A stretch of DNA of 64,000 nucleotides from Microvelia longipes. Lineage: Eukaryota; Arthropoda; Insecta; Hemiptera; Veliidae. A program made the position numbers and the translations under genes. This document shows, piece after piece, positions 63,215 to 64,000 of the stretch. The stretch covers positions 58,683,965-58,747,964 of the forward strand of contig JACMZG010001863.1 of assembly GCA_018340805.1 (NCBI GenBank), read 5' to 3'. Positions within the stretch are counted from its first letter, which is position 1, and each line of letters starts with the position of its first letter. The notes beneath the pieces were generated by a model that saw nothing but the letters and a program-made list of their open reading frames with translations, did not search any database and had not been told where the DNA came from.

Positions 63215-63418
63215 AAAAATAAAAAATAAAAGGCCCGTTTTAGGGACTTTCGGCCCATCAGGGTATTCACCCTGCGGGAACAACCTCAGGTGGGTAGCAT
63301 CTACTGTACTCTCAGAATTAATTAAAGTTGGCGAAATCTTTTTAATAAAAATACTATTCATAAATCTTAGAGCATAGCCCGGGCTGCGAACCTCGACCTC
63401 CGGTGCCGAAATCGAACA
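63215..63418 (-). mobile_element. tRNA-derived SINE, subfamily B, 11-bp TSD
   Basis: Reversed copy, 5'-truncated in the head (A-box missing). Perfect duplication TACTCTTTAGT at 63204-63214 and 63419-63429. Confidence 0.9.
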
Positions 63419-63429
63419 TACTCTTTAGT

Positions 63430-64000
63430 TCTGTTTTAAAATTTTAAGTATAATCCGTATAATAATTCCCCTCGGATATTTATGCCTGTGCGCAGGTCGA
63501 GATATTTATATTCATTTCTATATCGACCTCTAAAACCCCAAGTCAAGAAATAGTTAAAATACCTCTACATAGGAGTAGTTTTTTTTGTTATTAATCTATT
63601 GTCTTTGTTGCTCTGCCATAGATAAGAAAATATATAGATTAATAGAATGATTCATTTATAGACTAATAGCTCTATATCAACATCTACAGTACTATTCCTG
63701 CTTCTGTTAGTTAAATCATGTGTGGAATTTATATTATGTTATAATTTTTTCATTTAAGGTTATTGCAGCACAAATACATTACATTACAACTATACTCGTG
63801 TGGTATAGAACATAATTTCTCTTAGATAAAGTATAGGTTATGATCTTATAGCGTTATACATAGAACATTATAATAATAATAATAATAATAATAATAAACC
63901 ATTTATTAATATTTGAACACAAACAATTAACAATCAGTAAATTTTAAAACACAAAAATAAATATTAATTCAGCCAAAGCTATGTGGTTACTGGCAAGCCA
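63430..64000. other. no gene; (AAT)n and probable LINE tail
   Basis: (AAT)n of about 9 units at 63870-63897 is followed by CCATTTATTAATATTTGAAC, which looks like another reversed LINE 3' end running off the window. Confidence 0.4.

Overview
This window reads as intergenic or intronic DNA from an animal nuclear genome, most likely an insect. It is strongly AT-rich, carries long (AT)n tracts and many minisatellites, and is built largely from mobile elements. The best lineage clue is an errantivirus-type (Ty3/Gypsy with envelope) retrotransposon, a group known from insects. I cannot name the species. There is no long intact host gene and no confident tRNA, rRNA or CRISPR locus.

Layout. 1-8 kb: SINE relics, a 0.7 kb foldback element (2055-2748), a Penelope-type relic, an 8-bp-TSD hAT-like MITE (5899-6398) and a 1.1 kb Harbinger-like element with TAA target duplications (6414-7558). 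8-15 kb: (AT)n tracts, a 31-bp minisatellite, two foldback or TIR elements, and a candidate host first exon encoding a signal peptide with its promoter (about 10954-11189). 16-24 kb: LINE relics (reverse transcriptase scrap, zinc-knuckle ends), a TIR element holding a minisatellite, a 5S-rRNA-derived SINE and a possible receptor-like last exon (22053-22220). 24-31 kb: hAT-like MITEs with 8-bp duplications, a near-perfect 191-bp hairpin and a GC-rich chain of seven mini-hairpins. 32-38 kb: a complete-ended errantivirus, minus strand, inserted into an (AT)n tract. Its LTRs differ only by single-base indels, yet its reverse transcriptase core is deleted. 38-47 kb: long-TIR elements, a LINE endonuclease fragment and tandem arrays. 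47-64 kb: several tRNA-derived SINEs with perfect 11-14 bp target duplications, an inverted Penelope-like unit with a 13-bp duplication, twin G-loop hairpins, three exon-like open stretches (54727-54885, 55957-56141, 56645-56864), and more minisatellites.

Together these describe a young, active repeat landscape. SINEs with different heads (5S-rRNA-like, tRNA-like) appear to share one terminal module, which suggests shared retrotransposition machinery. Two unrelated DNA-transposon groups left clean footprints. Single-base indels in the LTRs and retroviral-like frames look like long-read assembly errors, so frameshifts here should not automatically be read as mutations. Host gene content is limited to a few short exon-like candidates, all of which need transcript support.
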